NCBI RefSeq assembly: GCF_027579695.1
Contig: NC_083577.1
Coordinates: 57,256,283 to 57,320,282, forward strand
Length of the DNA: 64,000 bases
Direction of reading: 5' to 3'
Origin: Neoarius graeffei
Taxonomy: Eukaryota > Chordata > Actinopteri > Siluriformes > Ariidae
In this document: in pieces, positions 31,201 to 41,917 of the stretch
Layout: every line of letters begins with the position of its first letter
Position numbering within the stretch: position 1 is the stretch's first letter
Program-made: the position numbers and the translations under genes
Notes under the pieces: generated by a model
Told to the model about the DNA's origin: nothing
The model's input: the letters and a program-made list of their open reading frames with translations, nothing else
Database searches by the model: none

Positions 31201-32052
31201 TCTTTTCAAAACTTCCCGCCAGTATTGCCTCTCTGCATCCATTTGTTTGACAAGATCAGAATCAACTCTTCCTGTGTTTTTGGAGCGATTGTGTAATGCT
31301 AGCATGCAAGCCCTATGCTCCTCACTCCTCCCATGCTCACCGATACGCTCAGAATGTTTCCAATCAGAAAACCTGTGGACAAACGCATTGTGCTTACTTG
31401 AAAATAGCTTGCAAGCAAAACAAAAGATGCAACCAGTTGAAGGGGAGTAAAGTAGCCACTGCCTAGTCACAGATTGGCCATTAGGTAGAGAACATTTGAG
31501 TAAGGAATTTGTGAAACTCCTAGTCATGCCCCCCATTGTCCTATCCCTACTTGAGGCAGGGTACTTTTCACTTCGAGCTTGAAAAGCAGCTGCTCCTCTA
31601 CTAACCAGAATCGACTTGGCTTGTTCAGTAATGGAAGTTGGCCATAAAGCAGGGTCATTATCTGTTTCATACCAGGAGTTTGAGCCCCCAGCTTCTGGTG
31701 TGATACTGGTCTCGGTGTACCCCTTCTGACTTGACAAGACTTTCTCAGGCAATGCCTGGTCTGACAGTGAGTCTCCTGTACTAACAAGAGTGCAGTCTTG
31801 GTCGGTTGTGGTATTTGGCCATAAAGCAGGGTCATTAAGTGTTTCACAACTGGAGTTGGAGTCCCAAGCTTCTGGTGTGAAACTGGGCTCCGTGCATTCC
31901 TCCTCACTTGGAAACACTTTCTCAGGCAATGCCTGGTCTGATTGTGGGCCTGAGGCCTGAGCCTGACAGGTCGGGTCTACGCTTAATTGGGTCTGTGAGG
32001 GCCGCCGCAGGCGAAATTCGCTCCTCATTTGCATAATATTAAACTTGGCCAA
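28212..32052 (-). pseudogene. hAT transposase, ZMYM1-like (TTF finger, DUF4371, dimerisation)
   Basis: The N-terminal piece (32052-30901) has a Ser/Pro-rich leader with a 59-residue tandem duplication, then a TTF-type zinc finger (RQWLLYSPSTGCIFCFACKL, W..S...GEHGRSEEH) and the start of a DUF4371 domain reading VIVDSTP. After the nested element the frame resumes at 29638 with DLDHVDQLTFIFRFV and DNASNMSGKYNGVQAHLK. A TGA follows at about 29392, then the rest (28212-29354) has GTRWSSRAE and the C-terminal hAT dimerisation region TLPITNCEGERSFSRLARIK. One nonsense codon and one insertion are the only clear lesions. Similar genes are often annotated as zinc finger MYM-type protein 1-like. Confidence 0.88.
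29639..30900. mobile_element. CACTG-ended element (EnSpm/CACTA-like) inside the hAT
   Basis: Ends CACTGCAA(A/T)AAAT as inverted repeats, with 2-bp TG flanks (29637-29638 and 30901-30902). Removing it restores the transposase text DSTP then DLDHVDQ in frame. The CACTG start and 2-bp duplication fit animal EnSpm/CACTA non-autonomous elements. No coding capacity; several poly-T and AT-rich segments. Confidence 0.8.
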
Positions 32053-32837
32053 ATATTTTCACTTCGCTTCGCCCTGTTCGCTTGCCTTCACCCCACTTCG
32101 CTTCCCTCATAGGAATGAATGGCGAATTTCACTTCACTTTGCCAAATTCGCGTGTATGTGTCCCCGGCGTGAGGCACACAAGGCATGTTATCATCTGCCT
32201 ATGACATGACATGAAGTAAGGAACAAAAACGAACCCCAACACCAAAACCCTTGGTAAATCAGAGGCCCTTTGTAAGGACGTTTGTAATCAGAGGGCTCTC
32301 TTCAGGGGCATCGAAGTAGGGGGGAAAGTGGGATTCAGTCACCAGGGCCCTACGTATCGGGGGGCCCCATAGGGAGTCAGGTTTTTTTTGGGGGGGGGTC
32401 CATTTGAGCTAGGTCCATAGGGCCCAGAATTTGGTGCTACTCTTAACAGTACGCTTTCCCGTTAGGGCGCTCTCTAGGGCCCCCAGATAGCCAGAAGTCA
32501 CGACCCTTAGCAGGGGCTTTCATAATCATAGGATCCTCTGAAAGCATTCCCCCTACTTCCTTGAACCCCTAGTTGGCAGACGTTACAGCCTCAGGAGTTT
32601 TCATGAGAGGCACTACAGCAGGGCCAGGGGCCCTCTGATTGCCATCCCCCGCCACCCACCAACCCACCCCTTCCCTCTGTTTTCTTCAGATATGCCCTAT
32701 AACAGTGTAAGTAGTCATAAGATCCTAGAGAATAGAGGCCCTCTGATGTCACAATTGGCATTGGCATCGGCATCGCTATGGGCCCCCCTGGACCCCTGGG
32801 CGCCGGCCCCACTGGCCCGGTCCGTAATCCGGCCCTG
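32053..32837. other. hAT right-hand non-coding region
   Basis: Between the transposase start and the right end of the hAT element. It contains short repeats of the type cttcgcttcgcc (32060-32150) and G/C-rich runs such as gggggcccc. No further exon was recognised, although an upstream exon cannot be excluded. Confidence 0.4.
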
Positions 32838-34190
32838 CTGCTGGAGGGGAGGAGTTGGAAAATGTTGTGACCGGGGTGTGAGGAGTCCTTAACGATTTTC
32901 TCTGCTTGCTTCCTGGTTTGTGAAATGTACAAATCCTGGAGTCTGGGCAGGAGAGCACCAATAATCCTTTCTGCTGACCTTACTGTTATATGCAGTTTGT
33001 TCTTGTCCTGTTTTGCGGCTGCTCCAAACCAGAATGTGATGGATGTGCACAGGACGGATTCAGTGAAAGCAATGTAGAACTTTGTCAGCAGCTCCTGCGA
33101 CACACCATACTTTCTGAGTTGCTGCAGAAAGTACATCCTCTGCTGGGCATTTTTAAGGATGGAGTTGATGTTGGAGTCCCATTTCAAGTCTTGTGAAATG
33201 GTAGTTCCCAGGAACTTGAAGGTCTCCACAGTTGACACAGGACTGTTGGAAATTGTGAGGGGGTTGTTTTATTGTGAGGGAGTTGTTTATATTGTGAAGA
33301 GGACTGTTGGATATTGTGAGCATCACAGACGGGTGTCTCCTGAAGTCCACTATAATCTCCACCATCTTGAGCATGTTTAGCTCCAGGTTGTTCTGACTGT
33401 ACCAGAGCACCAATCGTTCAACCTCCCGCCTGTATGCAGACTCGTTGCCATCTTGGATGAGGCCTATGACTGTAGTGTCTTCTGCAAATTTCAGGAGTTT
33501 TACAGTTGGGTCCATGGAGGTGCAGTCATTGGTGTAAAGGGAGAAGAGCAGTGGGGAGAGGACACGTCTCTGAGGAGCACCAGTGCTGATTGACAGCATG
33601 CCAGAAGTGACTGCTCCCAGCCTTACTTACTGTTCCCTGCCTGTCAGGAAGCTGGTGATCCACTGACATATGGTAGGTGAGACATTGAGCTGACAGTTTG
33701 GAGGACAGGATTTCTGGAATTATGGTGTTGAATGCTGAGCTGAAGTCTACAAACAGGATTCTTGCATAGGTCCCTAGGCAGTCAAGATGTTGCAGGATGT
33801 AGTGCAGTCCCATGTTGACTGCATCATCCATTGACCTGTTTGTCCTGTAAACAAACTGTAGGGGGTCTAGCAGGTGACCTGTAATGCTCTTCAGGTGGGC
33901 CAACATTAGTTGTTCAAAGGATTTCATGACCACAGATGTCAGAGCAACAGGTCTGTAGTCATTTAGTCCTGTGATAGAGGGTATCTTGGGAACTGGAATG
34001 ATGGTGGAGCGCTTGAAGCAGGAGGGGACTTGACACAGCTCAAGGGATCTGTTGAAGATCTGTGTAACGATTGGAGCTAGTTGGTCAGCACAGGCTTTAA
34101 GACATGAGGGGGAGACTCTGTCTGGGCCTGGTGCTTTCCTGATTTTCTGACTCTGGAAAAGTTGTCTCATGTCCTCTTTACACACCTTGA
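32838..34190 (-). pseudogene. LINE 1 reverse transcriptase
   Basis: Blocks in order on the minus strand: [56 protein letters not shown], a frameshift near 33620, [23 protein letters not shown] (the RT active box with FAED in place of FADD), and after an indel near 33250, TFKFLGTTI. The FADD to FAED change hits the catalytic region, and there are at least two frameshifts, so it is inactive. Confidence 0.85.
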
Positions 34191-34477
34191 GTGCAGCCTT
34201 AGCATCAGGGTGGGTGAGGGGTTGTCAAGGGTGTGATAAGAGCTGTTGTTGATAGGCTAGAGTGGGTGAGGGGTGTTAATGTGTTTTCCACAAACCTGCA
34301 GTAGAAGGCATTCAGGTCATCAGTCAAGTCTTTGCTTTCTTCAGCAGGGGGTGATGGTCTCCTTTAGTTGGTGATGTCTTGCAGGCTTCTCCACACTGAT
34401 GCAGGGTCGTTGGCTGGAAACCTGTTTTTCAGCTTTTCAGTGTAGTTTCTCTTATCTACTCTGGTTTCCTTACTCAG

Positions 34478-35160
34478 GCTACGTTTACATTAGACCGTAT
34501 CTGTCTCGTTTTCTTCGCGGACGCACTGTCCATTTACATTAAACCCCCTGGAAAAGCCAGGAAACGGGAATCCGCCAGCGTCCACGTATTCAATCCAGAT
34601 CGTGTCAGCTCCGGTGCTGTGTAAACATTCAGAATACGCGAATACGCTGTGCTGAGCTCTAGCTGGCGTCTCATTGGACGTCACTGTGACATCCACCTTC
34701 CTGATTCGCTGGCGTTGGTCATGTGACGCGACTGCTGAAAAACGGCGCGGACTTCCGCCTTGTATCACCTTTCATTAAAGAGTATAAAAGTATGAAAATA
34801 CTGCAAATACTGATGCAAATACTGCCCATTGTGTAGTTATGATTGTCTTTAGGCTTGCCATCCTTCCACTTGCAAGTGGTAAGTGATGTGCGCTGGGATC
34901 ACACACACAGCGGCTCAGTCCCGAATCGTGGCTTGTGCACTTCACTCGCGCGCTGTGTGAGCTGCGCGGGGCCGGAGTGCGCACCCTCCAGAGGGCACTC
35001 GCTGTTCAGGGCGGAGTGATTTGGAGCGCAGGATGCCTGCGGAGCCGAGCGTATCCGCGTATTGGTGTTGCTGTGTGCACGGCTAACGGTTTTAGTGTAA
35101 ACGCGAATCATTTTAAGAACATTAATCTGATGATCCGCTGATTCAACATGTAAACGTAGC
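34478..35160. mobile_element. TIR repeat B, copy 1, with 5-bp target duplication
   Basis: Starts GCTACGTTTACATTAGACCG and ends with the complement of GCTACGTTTACAT; flanked by CTCAG (34473-34477 and 35161-35165). 683 bp, no transposase. A second copy is at 62777-63475. Confidence 0.8.
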
Positions 35161-35165
35161 CTCAG

Positions 35166-35679
35166 TCATGCACGTCCAAATCGAGCTGCTGTTGGTAATT
35201 GAGCAAAGGGTCCCAGCAGGGGTGCCAGAGAAATCCAATCCTACATGCACAAGTGAAATCGGGCTATTGTGCAAGGTGCATTGTGCACCCGAGCCACACG
35301 TGGCGCTACACGCCCCATCGTGTTGGTACACTTCCGGTTGTCGTCATGAAGAAGAGCTATAGTGTTGCCAGATACTGCTGACGTTTTCCAGGCCAAAACA
35401 TGTTCAAATCCGCTAAAATGCACTTAAACCCCCAATCTGGCAACACTAGCAGTTCCGTGTTCAAGCTGTTCGGCTTGCTCTAACAGACTATGGCTACAAA
35501 CTGTCCGGCGCAGACCACTGTTTTGTAAGACAACTTATTTTGCACAATAATATTTTTCTAAAGTCCATTTTTTGCTTACAAAAAAATATATATTTTTTTT
35601 TGCTTACAATTTAACTTATGTCTTAATAAACACACAAAAAGTTCAATTGTTTTGTTTTTATTGACATTCTTCAGATGTT

Positions 35680-35738
<59 letters not shown>

Positions 35739-36128
35739 AATACAATGACTTGTTTATGTACACAATTCACAGCTAGGCAACAGCTGTACAGATGTATTTG
35801 GTGATACAGTAAGTGACCTAAATTTTAACAGTGCAAACAATGCCACAAAAAGAAAAGATTCATGCCGTTGTCATGCCGATCGAGGCTGTTGTGTTTCCCG
35901 CTTGTGGTCTCGTCACTTCCGGAAGTAGCTCGACAACTAGCTCGATAGGGTATACATGCACAAAGTAGCTCGGCAGAAATCGCATAAACTAGGTCGTGTA
36001 GCTCGATTCCGAGAATTCAAGTTCGGTTCAATTTCAGCCGAATTAAGGTGTATACATGGCATTTTGAACTTCGATTTCAGTCGAGCAACGGTAGAAATTC
36101 GATTCTCTCTATGTGCATGTAAACGTAG
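35166..36128. mobile_element. TIR repeat A, copy 2, left end lost
   Basis: Identical layout to copy 1, but the first bases of the left inverted repeat are missing (begins at catgcacgtcc). It has a 45-bp TA/AC microsatellite (35683-35736) where copy 1 has CA only. Confidence 0.85.
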
Positions 36129-36140
36129 CCTCATCAGTGA

Positions 36141-37100
36141 CTACGTTTACATGCACGTCCAAATCGAGCTGCTGTTGGTAATTGAGCAAAGGGTCCCAGC
36201 AGGGGTGCCAGAGAAATCCAATCCTACACGCACAAGTGAAATCGGGCTATTGTGCAAGGTGCATTGTGCAGCCGAGCCACACGTGGCGCTACACGCCCCA
36301 TCGTGTTGCCCCATCGTACACTTCCGGTTGTCGTCATGAAGAAGAGCTATAGTGTTGCCAGATACTGCTGACGTTTTGCAGCCCAAAACATGTTCAAATC
36401 CGCTAAAATGCACTTTAAACCCCCAATCTGGCAACACTAGCAGTTCCGTGTTCAAGCTGTTAGGCTTGCTCTAACAGACTATGGCTACAAACTGTCCGGC
36501 GCAGACCACTGTTTTGTAAGACATTTTGCACAATAATATTTTTCTAAAGTCCATTTTTGCTTACAAAAAAATATTTTTTTTGCTTACAATTTAACTTATG
36601 TCTTAATAAACACACAAAAAGTTCAGTTGTTTTGTTTTTATTGACATTCTTCAGATGTTGGACATATATATATACACACACACACACACAAATACAATGA
36701 CTTGTTTATGTACACAATTCACAGCTATGCAACAGCTGTACAGATGTATTTGGTGATACAGTAAGTGAGCTAAATTTTAACAGTGCAAACAATGCCACAA
36801 AAAGAAAAGATTCATGCCGTTGTCATGATTCGTTGTCATGCCGACCGAGGCTGTTGTGTTTCCCGCTTGTGGTCTCGTCACTCGTCACTTCCGGAAGTAG
36901 CTCGACAACTAGCTCGATAGGGTATACATGCACAAAGTAGCTCGGCAGAAATCGCATAAACTAGGTCGTGTAGCTCGATTCCGAGAAATCAAGTTCGGTT
37001 CAATTTCAGCCGAATTAAGGTGTATACATGGCATTTTGAACTTCGATTTCAGTCGAGCAACGGCAGAAATTCGATTCTCTCTATGTGCATGTAAACGTAG
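36141..37100. mobile_element. TIR repeat A, copy 3
   Basis: Intact ends CTACGTTTACATGCAC and its complement. It follows copy 2 after only 12 bp, so two like-oriented copies lie almost in tandem inside LINE 1. Confidence 0.88.
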
Positions 37101-37339
37101 TGAGTGTTTCTGGTCTGCTTGTACAGGACCCTGTCCCTACTTCTGTAAGAATTCTCCTTGGCCTGTCAGAGTTGCCTTAGTCTGGATTTGAACCATGGTT
37201 TATTATTGTTGTAAGTGCAGAAGGTATTGGTTGGTACAAGCATGTCTTCACAAAAGCTGATATACTGTAGGATGTCACAGTGTCTGTCAGTTTGTCCAAG
37301 TTGTCAGTTGCAGCTTCAAAAACACTTCAGTCAGTGCAG

Positions 37340-38348
37340 TTATTGCTTTGTCTTGCTGGTCCATTTCTTCACAGTTTTCACTACAGGTTTTGCAGATTTT
37401 AATTTCTGCCTGTAGGCTGGGATGAGATGGATTAAGCAGTGATCAGAGAGCCTCAAAGCTGCACAGGGCACAGAGAGATATGCATTCTTTAGAGTTGTGT
37501 AGCAGTGATCCAGGATGCTATTATCTCTGGTGGGACAATTAATATGCTGTAGATATTTTGGTAGTTCCAGGTTTAATTTTGCCCTGTTAAAGTCTCCAAG
37601 AATTAGAAAAAGTGCATCTGTGTGTTTTTGTTCCCAGCTGGCTAACTGATCAGCCAGGGTTTGCAGAGCATCATCCATGCTGGCCTGGGGTGGGATGTAA
37701 ACACCAGCCAGGATGAAGGAAGAAAACTCCCGCGGTGAATAAAATGGCTTGCAGTTAAGGAACAGTAATTCCAAATTCAGGCTGCAGTATTTACTAAGCA
37801 TTGTGATATCTGTACACCAACCTTCATTTATGTAGAAACAAATTCCGCCACCTCTCTTTTTCCCTGATAGCTCCGCTATGCAAGCCGCACAGTATAAGTG
37901 AAAACTCGGGAACAGTAGACCATTGTCCAGGATTGAATCACTAAGCCAGATTTTAGTGAAACAGAGAGCAGCAGAACATCCAAAGTCCTTGTTCGTTCCG
38001 TTGAGAAGAAGCAACTCATCCATTTTGTTGGGCAGGCAGCGAAAATTTGCCAGGTGGATTGATGGAAGCGGAGTTCTAAAACCTTGCATACAGAGTTTCA
38101 TGAGTCCACTGGCTTGCTTACCTCTTCTACATCTCCTCCATGTCTCATCAAGCACCGCTCCTCCAACGAAATTTTCCTTAAGAAAACTTCCTGTGTTTAT
38201 GAAGTTAGGCAAAAAGTTATCTGGAGTGAACTGCCTGGTGTTAAACAGTTCTCTTGATTGGATTTGAATTGCTGGACGTACAGAGAATAAACAAAAACAA
38301 ACAAAATGCTAGAGAGCGCAGTGCTGAGGTTGCCATCCGTGGCGCCAT
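37340..38348 (-). pseudogene. LINE 1 N-terminus and APE endonuclease
   Basis: An ATG at 38348 opens MAPRMATSALRSLAFCLFLF, a hydrophobic start that stops after about 35 codons; the frame shifts to 38212-37340. The endonuclease blocks are LANFRCLPNKMDEL, CFTKIWLSDS, SGKKRGGGICFYIN, AGVYIPPQAS, LILGDFNRAKL and LSDHCLIHLIPAY. The catalytic N, D and H positions are kept, but TETWL is replaced by TKIWL, so the catalytic E is lost. Same architecture as LINE 2. Confidence 0.85.
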
Positions 38349-38389
38349 CCTGAAGAACCCTAAAGTTGGAATATTTTCTTAAATGTAAT

Positions 38390-39270
38390 AAAAACAAAAA
38401 TGTCATTTGTTAATTCATGTGAATCTTTATTTAACTTACAAAAGTACAAAGAAAAGATTTTCCGTAGTTTTATTGACCAACTTAATTGTATTTTTGTAAA
38501 TATAAACAAAGTTAGAATTTGATGCCTACAACACACTCAAAAAAGTTAGGACAGAAGCATTATTAACATTCTGTTACATCACCTTTCCTTTTAATAACAC
38601 TTTTTCATCATATGGGAAGTGAGGACTCTAATTGTTGCAGTTTTGTAACTGGGATTTTTATCCATTCTTGCTTGATACAAGACTTCAGGTGCTCAAGTCT
38701 GTGGTTGCCGTTATCTGATTCTCCTCTTCATGATGCGCCATAAATTCTCAATAGGAGACAGATCTCGACTGGCAGCAGGCCAGTCAAGCACACACACTCT
38801 ATGTCTACGAAGTCATATTGTTGTAGCCTGTTCAGAATGAAGCCTGGCATTGTCCTGCTGAAATAAGCATGCACTTTCCTTGAAGAGACGTCACCTTGAT
38901 GGCAACATATGTCTCTCTCAAATCCCAATATACACCTCCATGCCAATGGTACCTTCACACACATGCAGCTCACCCATGCTGTGGGCACTGATGCCCCCCA
39001 TACCATCACAGATGCTGGCTTTTGTACCTTTCTCTGATAACAAGCAGGATGGTCGTGTTCACCTCTGGCATGGAGAACTTGATGTCTGGTTTTCCTGATA
39101 ACAAGCTGAAATGTGGACCCATCTGAACACAACACACATTTCTACTGTCTTTCAGTCCATCAAAGATGAATTCGGGCCCAGAGAAATCGGCAGTGTTTCT
39201 GCATAGAATGGCTTCCTCTTTGTGTAATACAGTTACAACAAGCATTTCTTCTTTAAAATAAATATTTCAA
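38390..39270 (-). mobile_element. Tc1-like element remnant, family F
   Basis: The left part (38390-38560) has Tc1-like subterminal text including acactcaaaaaagttaggaca. A minus-strand transposase remnant follows. The right end was not found; the element seems truncated after 39245. Confidence 0.7.
38728..39245 (-). pseudogene. Tc1-like transposase fragment, family F
   Basis: Minus-strand text CSDGSTFQLVIRKTRHQVL (first D region), HDHPACYQRKVQKPASVMVW, and after shifts HAYFSRTMPGFI (degraded second block). Many lesions. Only the middle of the protein can be read. Confidence 0.75.
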
Positions 39271-40193
39271 AAAATTGCAGGCAAAAAAGCACTCATTCAG
39301 AATAATGACCCAGGTATCTTTGGATGCTGTGACATATTACTGCTTTCAAAAGGTTTCTTAAACAGCAGAGGCACCAAGGCAGCTGTTTTGTTTGCAGCAC
39401 AGCCAAAATCAAGCACAAATATTTGCAAAGTAGCATCATTTAGGCTACCTTGCATACTTTCAGTGGAAGTACTGGGAAGTATGTGCACTGATAATACCCA
39501 TGTGATATATTAGAGCTGCCAATAAATAAAGTGTCAAATGTTTTTGCACTGAGTGGTTGTAGCTTTCTCTATGTAGCAGAAGGGGAGCAGTTAAGTCAAG
39601 TCAAGTCAACTTAATTGTCAAATATGCTATACATGCTCGACATACAGCACAGATGAAATATCAGTCCTCTCTGACCCATGGTGCAAACTGGCAATGCAAT
39701 AAATAAAAATAGAATAATTGAAAAAAACAAACAATATAAACAGTATAAACACAAACCATAACAGAAACCATAGCAACTTCACCACTTCGCTGAAAATGCA
39801 AAATAGAGGTAAAAGGTTGAAGAACACTTGTGATTTGTTCCTATGAAGACTTCAAACAAAACAAAACAAAGCAAACAAACAAAAAAACTAGCTGATTATG
39901 CTAGTTGTGCAATTACTGCATTTACATCGGACTCCTGTACAATTAAAACCTGACACAACTTACTTAACTCCATTCTCTTGTACTTCATTTAAGATGGCAA
40001 ATGAAAGGTCTAGTTTATACACAATGATTAAATAATTTCTCAAACTCAAACAATTGGAGAACCTACTAACGTCCTCTGACAGAAATCACAATGAGATGAA
40101 CTTAATCTCCAGATTCAATCTCTGAACCTCTTTTTCTGTTTCCATGAGATAGAAATATGAGGTTGCATGCGAGTAAAATCCCTTTTGTCATGA
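39271..40193. other. Intergenic region with a LINE 3' end
   Basis: 39593-39720 starts with an (AAGTC)n run followed by aacttaattgtcaaatatg and text resembling the 3' UTR of a dispersed fish LINE in minus orientation. The rest is AT-rich without recognised features. Confidence 0.5.
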
Positions 40194-41917
40194 TACACTG
40201 TCAGAAATAGGGGTACAGTAGGAGTCCATTTCTGTCCCCCAAAGGTACCATCTACACTAACATACTAACACTAACAAATGCGCAGATGGCGGCGCGCGTG
40301 AGTGCTGCGGCTTGTAGCCCTCTAGTTCGGTGCTTTTTAATGTGTTTAGTTTGTTTTTCATGGCATTTACATGGCGAGCTCCATCAGGCACGATGTGTAT
40401 ATAGCCGTGCAAACCTGATCAGCATCGGTTTTCAAAACAGCATTCCTGTCATGGACTATTTCCAACAAGCCAACAACATACCGCCCGAAATATTGAGGAC
40501 ACCGGGATCTCCATGGATTGTTGTCGGCTCCCACAAGCAACGGAGACGGGACAGGAAACAGAAGCGGGGATGTCGAGCTGGCCTGATAAAGAGGCTTAAG
40601 AAGGATCCTCACAAACCACCGCTCCCCAGCGTCTTCCTGGCAAACGTAAGATTTGTTGTGCAGAAAATGGATGACCTGGAGCTACGGATAGCAACTGACA
40701 ACTTTGTCTGGGACTGCTGTGTGTTGATACTGACTGAGACCTGGCTACATCCTGCTATACCCGACAATGCTGTGCAGCTAGCAGGCCGCGTCATTCACCG
40801 GAACGACAGAAACAGTGACTCTGGTAAGAAAAGAGGAGGTGGTCTATGCGTGTACATCAATAATGACTGGTGTTCACAAAGTCATGCCATTCATAAATAC
40901 TGTTCCCCCGATCTCGAGGCATTAACTGTCATCTGCCGCCCTTTTTACTTACCTAGGGAGCTAACTGTTGTCTCCATCACGGTTGTGTATATCCCTCCAG
41001 ATGCTAACGTGGACTTGGCCCTAAGCTATCTCCATGGATGCATTAGCAAGCAACAGCAGGCCCATCCAGATGGGGTACACATAATAGCTGGGGATTTTAA
41101 TCAGGCATGCCTGAAAACTGTTCTCCCTAAATTCACCCAATACGTGCAGTGTGCCACCAGAGAAAACAACACCCTTGATCATGTTTACTGTAATATTAAG
41201 CATGCATATAAAACAGAGCCACACCCTCACATTGGCCAGTCTGACCACCTTTCGTTGCACCTCATACCCGCCTATACTCCCCACATCAGGAAAAGTAAGC
41301 CGGCCACCAGGGTGATCAAAACCTTGCCCGAGGATGCCCTCTCCCAGCTTCAAGACTGCTTCGCCACCACGGACTGGAACCTGTTTGAAAGCCAGGTTTT
41401 GGAGGAATTTATAGTGACTGTGCTATCTTACATTGTTTACTGTATTGAAATGGTTACCATCACTAAGCGCGTCAGGATATTCCCCAACCAAAAACCCTGG
41501 ATGACGAGTGAAGTACGGCACCTCATCAGGGACCATAATGCAGCATTCAGGTCAGGAGACAGAGAACTGTACAGCACATCCAGAGCTAGCCTGAAGAAGG
41601 GCATCAGGGCTGCTAAGGCAGAATACAAAAGGAAAATAGAGGGATACATCACAGAGAAAAACCCACGTCAAGTGTGGCACAAACTGCAATGCATCACCAA
41701 CTACAAGGGCCACGACATCACACCCCCCTCCGATGATGCTTCAATGACAGAGGAGTTAAATAACTTCTTTGCCCGGTTCGAGGCTAATGGTCAATCAGCA
41801 CCCCCCCAAGCCTTCACCAACACCCCGCTAATCCTCCAGGAACATCAGGTGAAGAGGGTGTTGAGGGAGGTTAATCCACGGAAAGCAGCTGGACCTGACG
41901 GAGTACCAGGCAAGGTA

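Larger units (their letters stand above)
27931..32837 (-). mobile_element. Near-complete hAT element with perfect 8-bp target duplication
   Basis: Ends begin CAGGG(T/C)CGGATTA on both sides, typical of hAT. The flanks are the identical octamer CTGCTGGA (27923-27930 and 32838-32845). Length 4907 bp including a 1262-bp nested element. It encodes a TTF-zinc-finger hAT transposase on the minus strand. A poly-C tract of about 22 bp lies inside the left end (27978-28001). Confidence 0.93.
27640..38348 (-). mobile_element. LINE 1 (L2/CR1-like), broken into three parts
   Basis: One minus-strand non-LTR retrotransposon lies in three colinear pieces: endonuclease (38348-37101), reverse transcriptase (34477-32838) and the C-terminal end plus 3' UTR (27930 to about 27640). 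They are separated by TIR repeats (34478-37100) and a hAT element (27931-32837). Removing the hAT and one 8-bp duplication restores the expected C-terminal motif, including RALQTRTARHKSSLFPYAV, which resembles the end of LINE 2's frame. The AT-rich 3' region may extend to about 25420. Confidence 0.82.

Noticed and set aside
39006..39245. Independent gene suggested by overlapping frames near 39.1 kb
   Set aside because: The text is a decayed Tc1-like transposase read in shifted frames.
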